The notes below the pieces were generated by a model. It saw only the letters and a program-made list of their open reading frames with translations, did not search any database and was not told where the DNA came from. A stretch of DNA of 64,000 nt from Oxalobacteraceae bacterium (GTDB lineage Bacteria; Pseudomonadota; Gammaproteobacteria; Burkholderiales; Burkholderiaceae_D), in assembly GCA_021299035.1 (NCBI GenBank), contig JAJTGD010000011.1, forward strand, positions 28,624 through 92,623, written 5' to 3'. Made by a program: the position numbers and the translations under genes. This document shows positions 22,001 through 29,756 of this stretch, piece by piece; position 1 is the stretch's first letter, and each line of letters begins with the position of its first letter.

Positions 22001-23270
22001 CATTGAGGTGATCCTCGTAGGCCGACGCGATATCGAAACCCTCGGGCGTACCGCGCATGAGCTGGCATTGGAATCGGTCAGCTGCGAGCGTCGTCAGTGG
22101 GCTAAGTACAACCTGAAATAATTTATCGCTCTCAACAACAGCGTTTGTCAAATAGGCGCTGTATTGCAGCGGGCCAGTGATGGCAAGCTCCCCCCTGATG
22201 GTGCTCGCGGTGCCACCGTTCGCCGTGAATTGAAGTATGCCGGTTGTCGGATCGAAGCCCGATAGGGTCTGCGGAACTGCAAACTGACCACGTGTGATAC
22301 TGAATGTACTACCGGTGACGCTAGTACTGAATGCACTAACGGTGACACTATTGACGGTCAATGGCAAAGCCAACTCGGCGCTATCGATTCGCCCATCAGC
22401 GTTCGCGTCATAACGCATCTGTACACTGGCCAGCGCCAAACTTTCCGGTCCTACCATCCCGGCACGATTGGAGATCAGGGGCAGCGGTGGTGGTTCGGTG
22501 CCTGTGTTACCGCCTGTGTTACCGCCGGTATTACCACTGGTATTACCACCCGTATTACCGCCTGTATTGCCACCCGTATTACCGCCTGTATTACCGCCTG
22601 TATTACCGCCTGTATTGCCACCCGTATTGCCACCGGTATTGCCACCGGTATTGCCCCCGGTATTGCCACCCGTATTACCGCCTGTGTTACCGCCTGTGTT
22701 ACCGCCTGTGTTACCGCCTGTATTGCCACCCGTATTGCCACCCGTATTGCCACCCGTATTACCGCCTGAATTCCCACCGGTGTTACCACCTGAACTCAGT
22801 GTGCCACTTGACCCACCACCTGACCTCGCGGCCGCCGCCGCTACCGCACCTAGCGCAATCGCCCCACCTAGTAGCCAACCCGAACCGCCCTCGCTGTCCT
22901 CCCCTGGACCGATGACCACCTTATCGCTGGCACCCACCGGATCACCCGTTAGCAAGGCGTACCCGCTATCGTACTGACCGATAGTCGTACTGAATAACTC
23001 ACCGGAACCATCAAAGGCGGTATTACCATTCGCTGGTAGATAAAAGCCCTCAAGACGAATCAGCGGATCCCCATCGATGAATATCTGAAGATCCTGACCG
23101 ACTCGCTTAGCTTGTAATTTTCCCGGTAGTTTGCCTGTAGTCGCATCAACGACGGTATACGCCGATCCAATTTCAACTTGAACGAAGTCCCCAGTAATTT
23201 CTTTGGTGGAAATCTTCCCGGCAGGGCTGCGCTTTAGCAGCTTGAATTGTCTCGGGTCGGGTTTAGGCAT
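16005..23270 (-). CDS. Giant type I-secreted repeat adhesin, BapA-like prefix
   Basis: This 2421-residue predicted surface adhesin is divergent from a complete type I secretion operon, which presumably exports it. There is no Sec signal peptide. Residues 1-125 resemble the BapA-type prefix (VGQDLQIFIDGDPLIRLEGFY) and are followed by an Ala-rich hydrophobic stretch. Residues 161-257 are about 24 NTGG units. Dockerin/EF-hand-like loops appear near residues 290 (DANADGRIDSAE) and 627 (DLNLDGRIDAQD). The rest is degenerate repeats of about 35-45 residues, I-x-G-x-L-x-I-x-A-x-G-x-x-S-x-A-x-L, suggesting a beta-solenoid. A cap module with YLAYDHDGTG ends the protein and occurs once more internally near residue 1512. 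A GGAG site precedes the ATG. Adhesive function is inferred. Confidence 0.85.
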   Translation of the reverse strand: MPKPDPRQFKLLKRSPAGKISTKEITGDFVQVEIGSAYTVVDATTGKLPGKLQAKRVGQDLQIFIDGDPLIRLEGFYLPANGNTAFDGSGELFSTTIGQYDSGYALLTGDPVGASDKVVIGPGEDSEGGSGWLLGGAIALGAVAAAAARSGGGSSGTLSSGGNTGGNSGGNTGGNTGGNTGGNTGGNTGGNTGGNTGGNTGGNTGGNTGGNTGGNTGGNTGGNTGGNTGGNTGGNTGGNTGGNTSGNTGGNTGGNTGTEPPPLPLISNRAGMVGPESLALASVQMRYDANADGRIDSAELALPLTVNSVTVSAFSTSVTGSTFSITRGQFAVPQTLSGFDPTTGILQFTANGGTASTIRGELAITGPLQYSAYLTNAVVESDKLFQVVLSPLTTLAADRFQCQLMRGTPEGFDIASAYEDHLNVVANTLGLSTSAETLMSVAPERDSNKRLVSELQANVLLNVLVSLASGMSNAPSDAASLELSASVSSDISQRLAQFMTSRGSFDFSDVAQLKLAMASVLPDSLIVDDALSNTLARLMTTYTLVFDSENTLARAVHTVLPDLSRLSAGLNTALNNGELSEASLQSEIKAGIDRLIADLGSALIDSLTGPSARIVINATGAWFDLNLDGRIDAQDKVNGALIAADFGAGKNADPVTNRLSISQHVLPSSAQAQVLGALGADDRAKFVFDTGTSSARLDLKWSAAEANAVLNKQDILLTARGGGSSAALNIGKLPAVSSAQGVTANLGALLLLAAGDANGFNLSRAEMTIGLGGTITSGTPLGGNISGPVRVHAAGQQAIANVTAISNTSVQALDLYVVATGTQSKAGILLQSGATGILKTNLLTAASYAERSTTEINLISAGGNVVIGSQLSALSAGDGSSSAIWVNSTTGAILLESSSGTNTLYGGVSAIATGTTLPLLNTDLRTSATVKLSSVSGNIRMGSVNVLASGANSVATVIAETGRGTISVNGPVTVEAEGAGTVSTLSLSAYAPATTGIALTLASSLNVITAHGATDASTVITFKADQGGMVLQGAINQSSLAAQSSTQSEISLPGSITIGNEILLASTGTLSSAKLSFTTSEQLTIATTSGSTTDPGIAIQSSGHGSTALLDLSGDVTIAGDVILERDGAVLGEGRLTQLAFKNVRSRVDIQGDLKIAADQSAAGGIASAIWEAGKTNPYRVEIEGDLTQDSIGYGSRARFYTGTNATLSALDIAGDWKIDSTARGNLVALDFGSHAAITLGGAAPSLHIGGALHLDATGDFARTSLMVTNASSGVAVTGSIDHGISVEATSYGSRSTVSMVGSSSAAMNVGGDTLISAQGAGSAATLDALAALKITGNISIKADSSVDPISRAIASAAISMDGGSTRIANVDAVNWFDIAVLRVNNLSYGGQFNLGSDPSAGQVYLQLDNMQAANIKINFWRNGIANIFLGSKDIDMGIESAKANMLTIEGWREGLDRLIVPSELTRNGFNDPVFSNFLGLDAFLNDAIQQFAATPNSASSRTTYDVAQKTVYIAYDLDGTGLTGLISIMDPVQMVYLNFDRQVSVPAVQEINSSILNIAQREYIDPRSLINSNEPIVLNEDLVVTADVAETNTLTFETNNGRIVSDKGLAAIASAYRSQVIIDLTASGSDLMRQPRFFIQQTELRAEGLLSNVSFTLTQDVGTAVFNAGIKAIASGDGSRVSMNLQAELININNPLLIQATGSNAQSEFSISDARMGAQMQFQQFGNATLEASGFQSEVTLKFSQSALAKIFFKSPLQIVASGPKSISGLQINYKKGELEFYDVSIQASGALANAELAITQDFLSRSVEESRTISFFGSLLIIASGTSARAYASISSNAAPTLQIDGGLLVHATGASAVSEFRAENTYGDFSVGQIQASTSAAHAHAAVNIKLGDLNFGSSTQTNREGGGIVSVSGDVLALSGAVDTSTSIALRTFNRDIIINGQLTALAMIGNTGTTTPDVKVSIGAGSGLLSSASSVDSTDYTVITGYGSVSIAGNVRVIGSGYGAASELDVFSVGSALTLGSALDVIASGSRSSAQATLTGHAGSDARTPTTTMSANVAIAGPVLVEASGVAAVANLSVVADRGVVSIGSDLSAIASNVDSQAVVSVVSAQDKINITGDLLSSATATASHSALTLSTSSSPITIEGGLSILASGNGSEAKANIVSSAAAVNLMESISIGALGEGSHADLVLRQGAGSNVSVNGTIFMSADSSVGSAAGAKATADVQVGKLGGAPIDVFLDAIQHDDAVSMSLRLFSDGGKARLGDTDHAGTTTLTLGDKASAVNQLLDNIDISFTGANGKAIIEFGADQDSLTDAAVQRVLIKGFRLGHDELHFDGLAGVATTARTLDGFVNSAINHFNTGQVTGTTSSLNTVADVLIGGNDSTTYLAYDHDGTGISAIILLEGISASAYKTANGLG
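22501..22788. repeat. 12-bp tandem repeat, about 24 copies
   Basis: Twenty-four head-to-tail 12-bp units (consensus attaccgcctgt on the plus strand, with t/c/g third-position variation) encode the (Asn-Thr-Gly-Gly)n linker of the giant adhesin. Because the unit is a multiple of three, gain or loss of copies keeps the frame and changes only linker length. The period also keeps other frames open, producing spurious long ORFs on both strands. Confidence 0.97.
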
Positions 23271-23587
23271 TCGGGATCTCCATCGTTAGTTGAAACACGC
23301 AGATACTCACTACTTCGTAGCGTATTTACCGCCAAGGTGCGTCGGAATGATGCACCACGCTGTCCCAATTCTTGTTGCACTGATCAGACGATTCCCTCGC
23401 TTATTTTCATCGTAATGACGGTGCTGTCGTACATTTGCACGCGCCACTCGCTCTTCATCACTGCATTTTTTGGTATCGCGCATAGGCAAATCACACGTGC
23501 AACCAAGCCGTTAGTGACCCCAGAATCCAAGGTGTGCGTTTTACACCACGGGTAGGTGCTCATTCCCTGTTCAAGTCGAGGTCATGT
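23271..23587. promoter_or_regulatory. Divergent intergenic region between adhesin and secretion operon
   Basis: About 317 bp without a gene separate the start of the adhesin gene (minus) from the TolC-like gene (plus), so promoters for both must lie here. I see three TTGCAC motifs: 23375-23380, 23435-23440, and on the opposite strand within cgtgcaa at 23496-23502. The last two form a 7-bp inverted pair, ttgcacg/cgtgcaa, separated by 54 bp. I could not assign convincing -10/-35 pairs. Confidence 0.45.
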
Positions 23588-24883
23588 ATGAGGTTTTGCG
23601 CGTTCATTCGAAGGCTGTCGATTTTTCTTGGTGTTCTTTCTTGCATTGCTCACGCGCAAGATTTTTCCGTGATGCAAGCAGATAAACGAATCGGTGAATC
23701 CAATACAGCACTCAGCTTTGAACAGGCACTACGGATTGCCGCTGATACTCATCCCAGTATTGCTCAGCGACTTAGCGAGCAAGGTGCCAGCGAATACGGT
23801 GCAACCGGAGCACGCTGGCAACGCTGGCCGGGTTTGAGTGTGTCTTCTTCGCGTGGCCCACTGGGAAGCACGCTGACTGAGCTGCAGCTTGAACAACCGC
23901 TGTGGTCGGGGGGGCGTATCACCGCCAACATTAATGCGGCCGAAGCGCGTGCCGAAGCCGCCCGGAACAGTGTCGCCGAAGCCCGTAAAGTAATTCTCGA
24001 ACGTGCGATCAATGCCTATGCCGAAGCGATGCGGCTGCAATCACGCCTATTGATTGCGGATACAGCGATTGCTGACTTTGAGCAGCTGCGCGACATGATT
24101 GACCGACGTGTCGAAAGTGGTATCAGCCCAAAAGCCGACGCGATCAATGTACGCGCCCGTTTGCAACAGTCACAAAGTGAGCGTATGCAAATGAGTCTGC
24201 AACTACAAAACACGCGTACCGAGCTGGAGTTACTTCTCGGAAGACGATTCACAGCATTAGTCGTACCGCCACCCCTCGCGAAACTTTCCCTGAACATGGA
24301 TGAAGCACTCGATATCGTATTAGACACTGCCCCCGAGCTTGCACGTCTGAATGCAGAAGAGCGCGTTGCCGAGGAGGCGATAGCCGCGACACGCAGCAGT
24401 CTGTCACCCTCACTCGCCTTGCGCTATCAGCGCGTGTTTGGTGGAGGCACATTCTATGCAACTGATCAGGTATTCGTTGGCGTCACCTACCAACCAGGTA
24501 ATGGACTGTCATCATTCTCAGCCATCAGCGAGGCTGAGTCACGCCGCACCGGCGCTGTGTATGCGCGCGAGGCAGCACGTCTTGATCTCATCAATCGCGT
24601 ACGAAGTTTATGGCAGCAAGCGGATTCGTCACGCCGTGAGTTGAGTATTCTGAACGAACTCGTTTCTTCTACTCAGCAGGTCTATGAATCCTGCTTGCGG
24701 CAATTTCCGGTTGGACGTCGTACTTGGCTAGAGCTGCTGTTGGCGAGGCGTGATGCCACACAAGCACAGTATGCACTGGCCGATATCCGCTGGAGTGGTT
24801 TTGCATCGCAGCTGAAGCTTGAACTGGTGACCGGCCAGCTTGCTGCGCGTGATTACCGCGTAATTGAGGAGCCATCGCCATGA
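23588..24883 (+). CDS. TolC-like outer membrane channel of type I secretion
   Basis: This outer membrane efflux/secretion protein of the TolC family (431 residues) forms the outer membrane exit duct for a type I substrate. I chose the ATG at 23588, which gives a clear signal peptide (MRFCAFIRRLSIFLGVLSCIAHAQ-like, cleaved after AHA) and has GAGGT just upstream. The mature part shows two similar helical halves with the family patterns LSFEQALRIA and LDEAL-like LSLNMDEALDIVL, long amphipathic helices rich in Ala, Glu and Arg, and an FVGVTYQP strand. It is the first gene of a three-gene operon; its stop overlaps the ABC gene start by four bases. Confidence 0.92.
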   Translation: MRFCAFIRRLSIFLGVLSCIAHAQDFSVMQADKRIGESNTALSFEQALRIAADTHPSIAQRLSEQGASEYGATGARWQRWPGLSVSSSRGPLGSTLTELQLEQPLWSGGRITANINAAEARAEAARNSVAEARKVILERAINAYAEAMRLQSRLLIADTAIADFEQLRDMIDRRVESGISPKADAINVRARLQQSQSERMQMSLQLQNTRTELELLLGRRFTALVVPPPLAKLSLNMDEALDIVLDTAPELARLNAEERVAEEAIAATRSSLSPSLALRYQRVFGGGTFYATDQVFVGVTYQPGNGLSSFSAISEAESRRTGAVYAREAARLDLINRVRSLWQQADSSRRELSILNELVSSTQQVYESCLRQFPVGRRTWLELLLARRDATQAQYALADIRWSGFASQLKLELVTGQLAARDYRVIEEPSP

Positions 24884-26700
24884 GTCACGCTGAAGATATA
24901 TCTGCCGTATCGGGTAGAGATCGTATTACTAATCGTAGTGCTCGGCAGTGGTTCATTCATGCAATCGTGGCGCGACACTGGGTATTCATGGAGGCAGTCG
25001 TCGCTACCTTTGTCATCAGTATGCTGGGGCTGGGTGCATCGTTTTACAGCTTGCAGGTCTATGACCGCGTTATTCCCACGCAAGCGCATGCAACATTAGT
25101 CGCACTGACTATTGGCGTTGGTATCGCTGTAGTGTTCGAGTTCATCTTGAAGCAAGTGCGATCGCTGATGGTTGATCGCGGCTGTAAAGCGATCGAAGAA
25201 GAGCTATCCGAAGTTTTCTTTAGTCGTATGTTGGCTATACGAATGGAGGCTCGTCCACGCGCAGTCGGCAGCTTTGCCGCGCAGGTTCGTCAGTTCGAAC
25301 TGGTGCGTAACTTCATGAGCTCGTCGACAGTTTTCCTGCTCGCTGATCTACCGTTCTGTTTTTTATTCATTATGGTGATTGGTGTCATCGGTGGCTGGCT
25401 TGCTGTAATTCCCTTACTGCTGCTACCGATCGTGCTGCTCAGCTCGGCCTGGCTAAACTGGCGTATCGGGCGGCTGACCACACGTCAGTTGCGCGATACC
25501 CGCCATAAGAATGGTTTGCTGGTCGATGTCATCGACGGTATAGAAAGCATCAAGGCTGCGGGTGCCGAAAGCGAGATGCTGGAACGCTGGCGCCGGCTGG
25601 TAGCGTCGAGCTCGATGCTCGAGCTGGATACCCGCTACCTCTCCACTATGGCATCGAACATTGCGCAATTACTACAACAGCTGAGTTATGTTGCCATCAT
25701 CGGGCTGGGTGCCTGGATGGTCGGCGCTGGTCAGATCACCATGGGTGCACTCATCGCTTGCTCTATTCTCAGCAATCGCACGCTGTCGCCGATTACCCAG
25801 ATTGCGACTTGGGTCACGCAGTGGCAACACGCTAAAGAAGCCCTGCGCGGATTGGACGAGATGATGCGACTGCCAACCGATCGCCTTGATATCGGGACTG
25901 CGATCATGCCGTCATCTTGTAGCGGCGAATTGCGGGTTGAGCAGGCAGCCTTTGCTTTCAATGACAAACTCGCAGCGTTGCAGCCCCTGACGCTAACGAT
26001 CAATGCGGGTGAACGGATCGCAATTGTGGGGCCGATCGGCTCTGGCAAGTCAACACTGATTCGACTGCTGTCCGGCCTTTACCGTCCGATGGCAGGAAAG
26101 TTGCTGCTCGATGGTGTTGATATGGCTTTGCTGGCACCATCCTATTTACGTACCCACATTGGCTATCTACCTCAAGATGTCCGGCTGCTACATGGCACGC
26201 TGCGCGATAACCTCACGCTCGGTATTGCCCCGCCCAATGACAGTACCTTGATCCATGCCGCGAGATTGACCGGGCTCGATCGGGTCATCAGCGCACACCC
26301 GCAGGGTATGGATTTGCCTATTCAGGAAGGCGGGCGCGGTCTGTCGGGCGGACAACGGCAACTCGTCGGCCTGACCCGTCTGCTTCTTAGTCAGCCGACA
26401 GTGTTACTACTGGATGAACCAACGGCGGCTATGGATGCCGAGTTAGAAGCAAACGTGATGCAGCGCATGCTGTCATCACTAACGCCTTCGGCGACTGTCG
26501 TGTTCGTAACGCACAAGGCCAGCTTGCTGCGGCTAGTTGACCGCGTCATCGTGATGGATCAGGGGCGCGTTTTGATTGATGGCCCACGTAACGAAGTACT
26601 GGCAAAGCTGACTTCGACCGCACCCATCGGGGCGGGAACTAACCCAGCAAGAAATAGCACACCCGACCACCGGCAGGGCTTAGTGGGAGAGACACTGTGA
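24880..26700 (+). CDS. Type I secretion ABC transporter (LapB/HlyB-like)
   Basis: This is the inner membrane ATP-driven exporter of the type I secretion system, 606 residues. Residues about 30-330 form the transmembrane domain with several hydrophobic helices, including VVATFVISMLGLGASFYSLQ. The nucleotide-binding domain has Walker A GPIGSGKST near residue 386, the signature LSGGQ near 488 and Walker B VLLLDEP near 510. There is no N-terminal C39 or C39-like peptidase domain, so it fits transporters for large RTX/Lap-type adhesins rather than for bacteriocins with leader peptides. It overlaps both neighbours by four bases, and the natural cargo is the giant protein encoded divergently. Confidence 0.93.
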   Translation: MSHAEDISAVSGRDRITNRSARQWFIHAIVARHWVFMEAVVATFVISMLGLGASFYSLQVYDRVIPTQAHATLVALTIGVGIAVVFEFILKQVRSLMVDRGCKAIEEELSEVFFSRMLAIRMEARPRAVGSFAAQVRQFELVRNFMSSSTVFLLADLPFCFLFIMVIGVIGGWLAVIPLLLLPIVLLSSAWLNWRIGRLTTRQLRDTRHKNGLLVDVIDGIESIKAAGAESEMLERWRRLVASSSMLELDTRYLSTMASNIAQLLQQLSYVAIIGLGAWMVGAGQITMGALIACSILSNRTLSPITQIATWVTQWQHAKEALRGLDEMMRLPTDRLDIGTAIMPSSCSGELRVEQAAFAFNDKLAALQPLTLTINAGERIAIVGPIGSGKSTLIRLLSGLYRPMAGKLLLDGVDMALLAPSYLRTHIGYLPQDVRLLHGTLRDNLTLGIAPPNDSTLIHAARLTGLDRVISAHPQGMDLPIQEGGRGLSGGQRQLVGLTRLLLSQPTVLLLDEPTAAMDAELEANVMQRMLSSLTPSATVVFVTHKASLLRLVDRVIVMDQGRVLIDGPRNEVLAKLTSTAPIGAGTNPARNSTPDHRQGLVGETL

Positions 26701-27845
26701 ATCCTATAGAGAGTCGCCCATCGCCCACCATCTGGATCAGTCTATTAGCACTGGTATGTTTTTTCGTATGGGCATCACAAGCGGAGCTGGAGCAGCTAAC
26801 CCGAGCACCAGGACAAATTATTGCCAGTGGGCGCACACAAATCATCCAGGCAAGTGATGGCGGCGTATTGCAGGCATTGCGTGTCAAAGAGGGCGACACC
26901 GTAGAACGTGGCCAGTTACTGGCACTGCTTGATAGTCAGAAGCTTCGCGCTGCCTATCAGGAAACTCGGTCGCGCGAGCTTGCGCTGCGTGCTACGGTGG
27001 CCCGATTACAAGCAGAATTAGTGGGCGGAGAGCCCGTGTTTTCTTCAGAGATCGCGGGCTATCCGCAATTTCGTACGAATCAGCTGGCACTGCTACAGAA
27101 ACGTCGCGCTTCGATCAACGAAGAAACTGCTGCGCTGCGCAAGCTGCTCGAGCTAGCGCAGCGCGAACTTGCGATGACATCGCCGCTAGTAAATACTGGC
27201 GATGTATCGCAAGCAGATGTATTGAAGCTGGAGCGGCAGGTCGCCGATCTGCAGGCGCAGATCACGAATCGTCAGAATAAATATTTTCAGGATGCACAGG
27301 CCGACTTGTCGCGCGCTGAAGAAGAGTTAGCGGGCGTGCAGCAGATGCTGGCACAACGCGCTGACCTGCTGGCACGTACCGAGCTGCGCGCACCGATGCG
27401 AGGTGTCGTAAAAAATATTCGTATGACCACGCTAGGCGGTACCTTAAAGCCCACCGAGGAGCTGATGCAGATCGTGCCGATCGAAAAGGAGTTATTGGTC
27501 GAGGCGCGTATACGACCCGCTGATATCGCCTTCATACACACCGGACAAGCGGCCAGCGTCAAGGTTGATGCTTACGACTACACCTTGTATGGCTGGCTGG
27601 ATGGGAAGGTCAGCTATCTAAGCCCGGATACACTCACCGATGATCTGAAACAAGGTGAGCAAGCCTACTATCGTATGCAAGTGCGCGCTGAGGGCAAGTC
27701 ATTCGGTGGCCACGCGGATCAGAGCATACAGCTACAACCTGGCATGACGGTAAGCGTTGAAGTCAAGACGGGCAAGAATACGGTGCTGCGCTACCTCGCC
27801 AAACCGATCGTCAGAACGCTACGAGAAGCAATGGTCGAGAAATAA
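26697..27845 (+). CDS. Type I secretion membrane fusion protein (HlyD/LapC-like)
   Basis: This periplasmic adaptor of 382 residues links the ABC transporter to the TolC-like channel. It has a short cytosolic N-terminus, one transmembrane helix at about residues 12-28, a biotinyl-lipoyl-like half-motif (IIQASDGGVLQALRVKEGDTVERGQLLA), a long coiled-coil hairpin rich in Gln, Arg and Leu, and a second lipoyl half with ELRAPMRGVVKNI. A beta-barrel region follows, ending in LQPGMTVSVEVKTG, the HlyD signature. It begins with a GTG that overlaps the ABC gene stop by four bases. Its stop codon abuts the stop codon of the convergent pabBC gene with no base between them. Confidence 0.94.
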   Translation: MNPIESRPSPTIWISLLALVCFFVWASQAELEQLTRAPGQIIASGRTQIIQASDGGVLQALRVKEGDTVERGQLLALLDSQKLRAAYQETRSRELALRATVARLQAELVGGEPVFSSEIAGYPQFRTNQLALLQKRRASINEETAALRKLLELAQRELAMTSPLVNTGDVSQADVLKLERQVADLQAQITNRQNKYFQDAQADLSRAEEELAGVQQMLAQRADLLARTELRAPMRGVVKNIRMTTLGGTLKPTEELMQIVPIEKELLVEARIRPADIAFIHTGQAASVKVDAYDYTLYGWLDGKVSYLSPDTLTDDLKQGEQAYYRMQVRAEGKSFGGHADQSIQLQPGMTVSVEVKTGKNTVLRYLAKPIVRTLREAMVEK

Positions 27846-29756
27846 TCAAGCATCCCAGACGATTTCCGCCTGCAATACGCCACGCAGCGCGTTGCAGACA
27901 CAAACAGCTTGTGCGCGGCGCAGATCCATCAGCGTGATCGACCGTTCGATTACATTCCAGTCAGTATCTTCCAACAGCAGCGAACGCATTACCCCGGGCA
28001 GTACGCCGGCCGATAAGGGCGGCGTTACCCACTGATCATCGAGCTTGATCAAGACATTGCTGCGCCCACCTTCGGTCAGCTCGCCATGCTCATTGAAGAA
28101 CAGTGTATCAAAAGCACCGACGCGCTCTGCCTGCTGCCAGCCTTCATCGTAAACATGGCGCAATGAGGTTTTATGCGCAAGCAGCACATCTTCTGAGGAC
28201 ATGACTATCGGTGAAAGTAAAAGCCTTACAGGTTGCTGTACTAGCTGCAGCCGTGCGCTATGTAACTGTATTTCTCCGGAGGGCGTCAGCACGAGTCGTA
28301 ATCGGTAATCATGCTCATCCGCGATCACAGCGCACTCGGCAATAACACGCTGACGCGCAGCTGCAAGATCAAAGGGAAATCCAAACGCACGGGCTGAAGA
28401 GGTCAGTCGTATCAGGTGCCGGTCAAGTAAATCACAACCATGCCGAGTGGCACGCATCGTCTCGAATAGGTTGAATGCGGATGGCATGCCGGTCAGAAAG
28501 CGCGCCTTCAACAGACACTCCTGATATTCCGCCAAGGCATCGCTGTCGTACACAATACCGGCTCCGATGCCCATCTCTGCCTGTCGATAGTTATTTTCGT
28601 TAGGCGCATCGAGAAGTAGCGTTCGAATCGGCACCGAGAGTGCGAAGTCACCGAGTTCCTGCTCGGCCGTCGGCGGGTCAAACCAACCGATTGCACCGGT
28701 ATACAAACGCCGCGGCCAAGGCTCTAGCGCATGCAGTATCTGCATAGCCCGACGCTTTGGCGCCCCGGTGATTGAGCCACAGGGGTACAGTGCTTCGAAT
28801 ACCTCGGACAATCGAGTGCCAGCACGCCGATCTGCGACAATCGTCGATGTCATCTGTAACACCGCACCAAAGCGCTCGACTGAAAATAAATCAGGCACCT
28901 TGACCGAGCCGGTCACTGCAATTCGACCAAGATCATTGCGCAACAGATCAACAATCATCAGATTCTCTGCACGCTCTTTAGTACTCTCTTGTAAACCTCG
29001 AGTTCGCTGTGTATTCAATACATCGTCATCACTCGCAGCGGCTGTACCCTTCATCGGCCGACAGGTGAGTTGTCCGTGGTCGTGACGTACAAACAACTCC
29101 GGCGAGAGCGACAATACCGATGAGCCATCAGGCAAGGCAATCAACGCACCGTAGGGCACAGGCTGTCGCTCGCGCAAAGCGGCGTATAGCGCCACTGGCT
29201 CGCCATGCATCGCGAACCGCAGCGGAAAAGTAAAGTTCGCCTGATAGATATCACCCGCTTCGATATAGCGCTTAATCCTGTCAATAGCTTGTACGAACTC
29301 GGCCTCCGATAGCGCGGGCTGGATTTGTGTGACCGCATAAGACCGGGCGCTCGTCTGTTGCTCCAGCCATGCGTTCACCTCTTCTGTGCTTAGCCGCTGA
29401 TAAGACCTGAACAGAAGCACCGTTGCTAAAGCTTGGTGATCGATACGACGCTGCTGAATATGCTGGCGGATACTTTGATCGTTGTCGTGAACGTCAACCT
29501 TAACGTCACCTACCTCATCAGCGTTAGTACGATCATCGTCGATACGATGCGCTCGATGACCAAACTCGTAGGTGAATAGGGTCACCGCATAGAAGCCTTG
29601 ATCTAGTGCTCGCTGCAAGTCCTCAAAAAAACGGCCGTCGTCATCACCGTCGTGAAGCTGCAGTGAACCAGTGTAATCGGTATAGCAGCGCGATCGTCGC
29701 TCAGATGATGGTGAGAGACTTGCATCATCTAATAAGGCAAACACCGTGCTGCTCAT
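27846..29756 (-). CDS. pabBC: Aminodeoxychorismate synthase I / aminodeoxychorismate lyase fusion
   Basis: This 636-residue bifunctional folate-pathway enzyme first aminates chorismate to 4-amino-4-deoxychorismate (PabB), then releases pyruvate to give p-aminobenzoate (PabC). Residues 1 to about 425 are the chorismate-binding domain with RPMKGT (lysine 236), LLRNDLGR and CGSITGAPKRRAM (326-338). From about 426 on is a fold-type IV PLP enzyme, with the cofactor lysine expected at K530 in AHKTSLRHVYD. Such fusions are known in many bacteria. The PabA amidotransferase subunit is not encoded here. The ATG overlaps the stop of the upstream LysR-type gene (ATGA). Confidence 0.93.
   Translation of the reverse strand: MSSTVFALLDDASLSPSSERRSRCYTDYTGSLQLHDGDDDGRFFEDLQRALDQGFYAVTLFTYEFGHRAHRIDDDRTNADEVGDVKVDVHDNDQSIRQHIQQRRIDHQALATVLLFRSYQRLSTEEVNAWLEQQTSARSYAVTQIQPALSEAEFVQAIDRIKRYIEAGDIYQANFTFPLRFAMHGEPVALYAALRERQPVPYGALIALPDGSSVLSLSPELFVRHDHGQLTCRPMKGTAAASDDDVLNTQRTRGLQESTKERAENLMIVDLLRNDLGRIAVTGSVKVPDLFSVERFGAVLQMTSTIVADRRAGTRLSEVFEALYPCGSITGAPKRRAMQILHALEPWPRRLYTGAIGWFDPPTAEQELGDFALSVPIRTLLLDAPNENNYRQAEMGIGAGIVYDSDALAEYQECLLKARFLTGMPSAFNLFETMRATRHGCDLLDRHLIRLTSSARAFGFPFDLAAARQRVIAECAVIADEHDYRLRLVLTPSGEIQLHSARLQLVQQPVRLLLSPIVMSSEDVLLAHKTSLRHVYDEGWQQAERVGAFDTLFFNEHGELTEGGRSNVLIKLDDQWVTPPLSAGVLPGVMRSLLLEDTDWNVIERSITLMDLRRAQAVCVCNALRGVLQAEIVWDA

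Noticed and set aside
22501..22788. Possible CRISPR array
   Set aside because: The units are 12 bp, directly abutting with no unique spacers, and lie inside a coding frame; no cas genes are present.
22361..22977. Long proline/leucine- and tyrosine/histidine-rich frames on both strands over the tandem repeat
   Set aside because: They are by-products of the 12-bp period, which keeps every frame free of stops. Only the NTGG frame continues into a recognisable protein on both sides.
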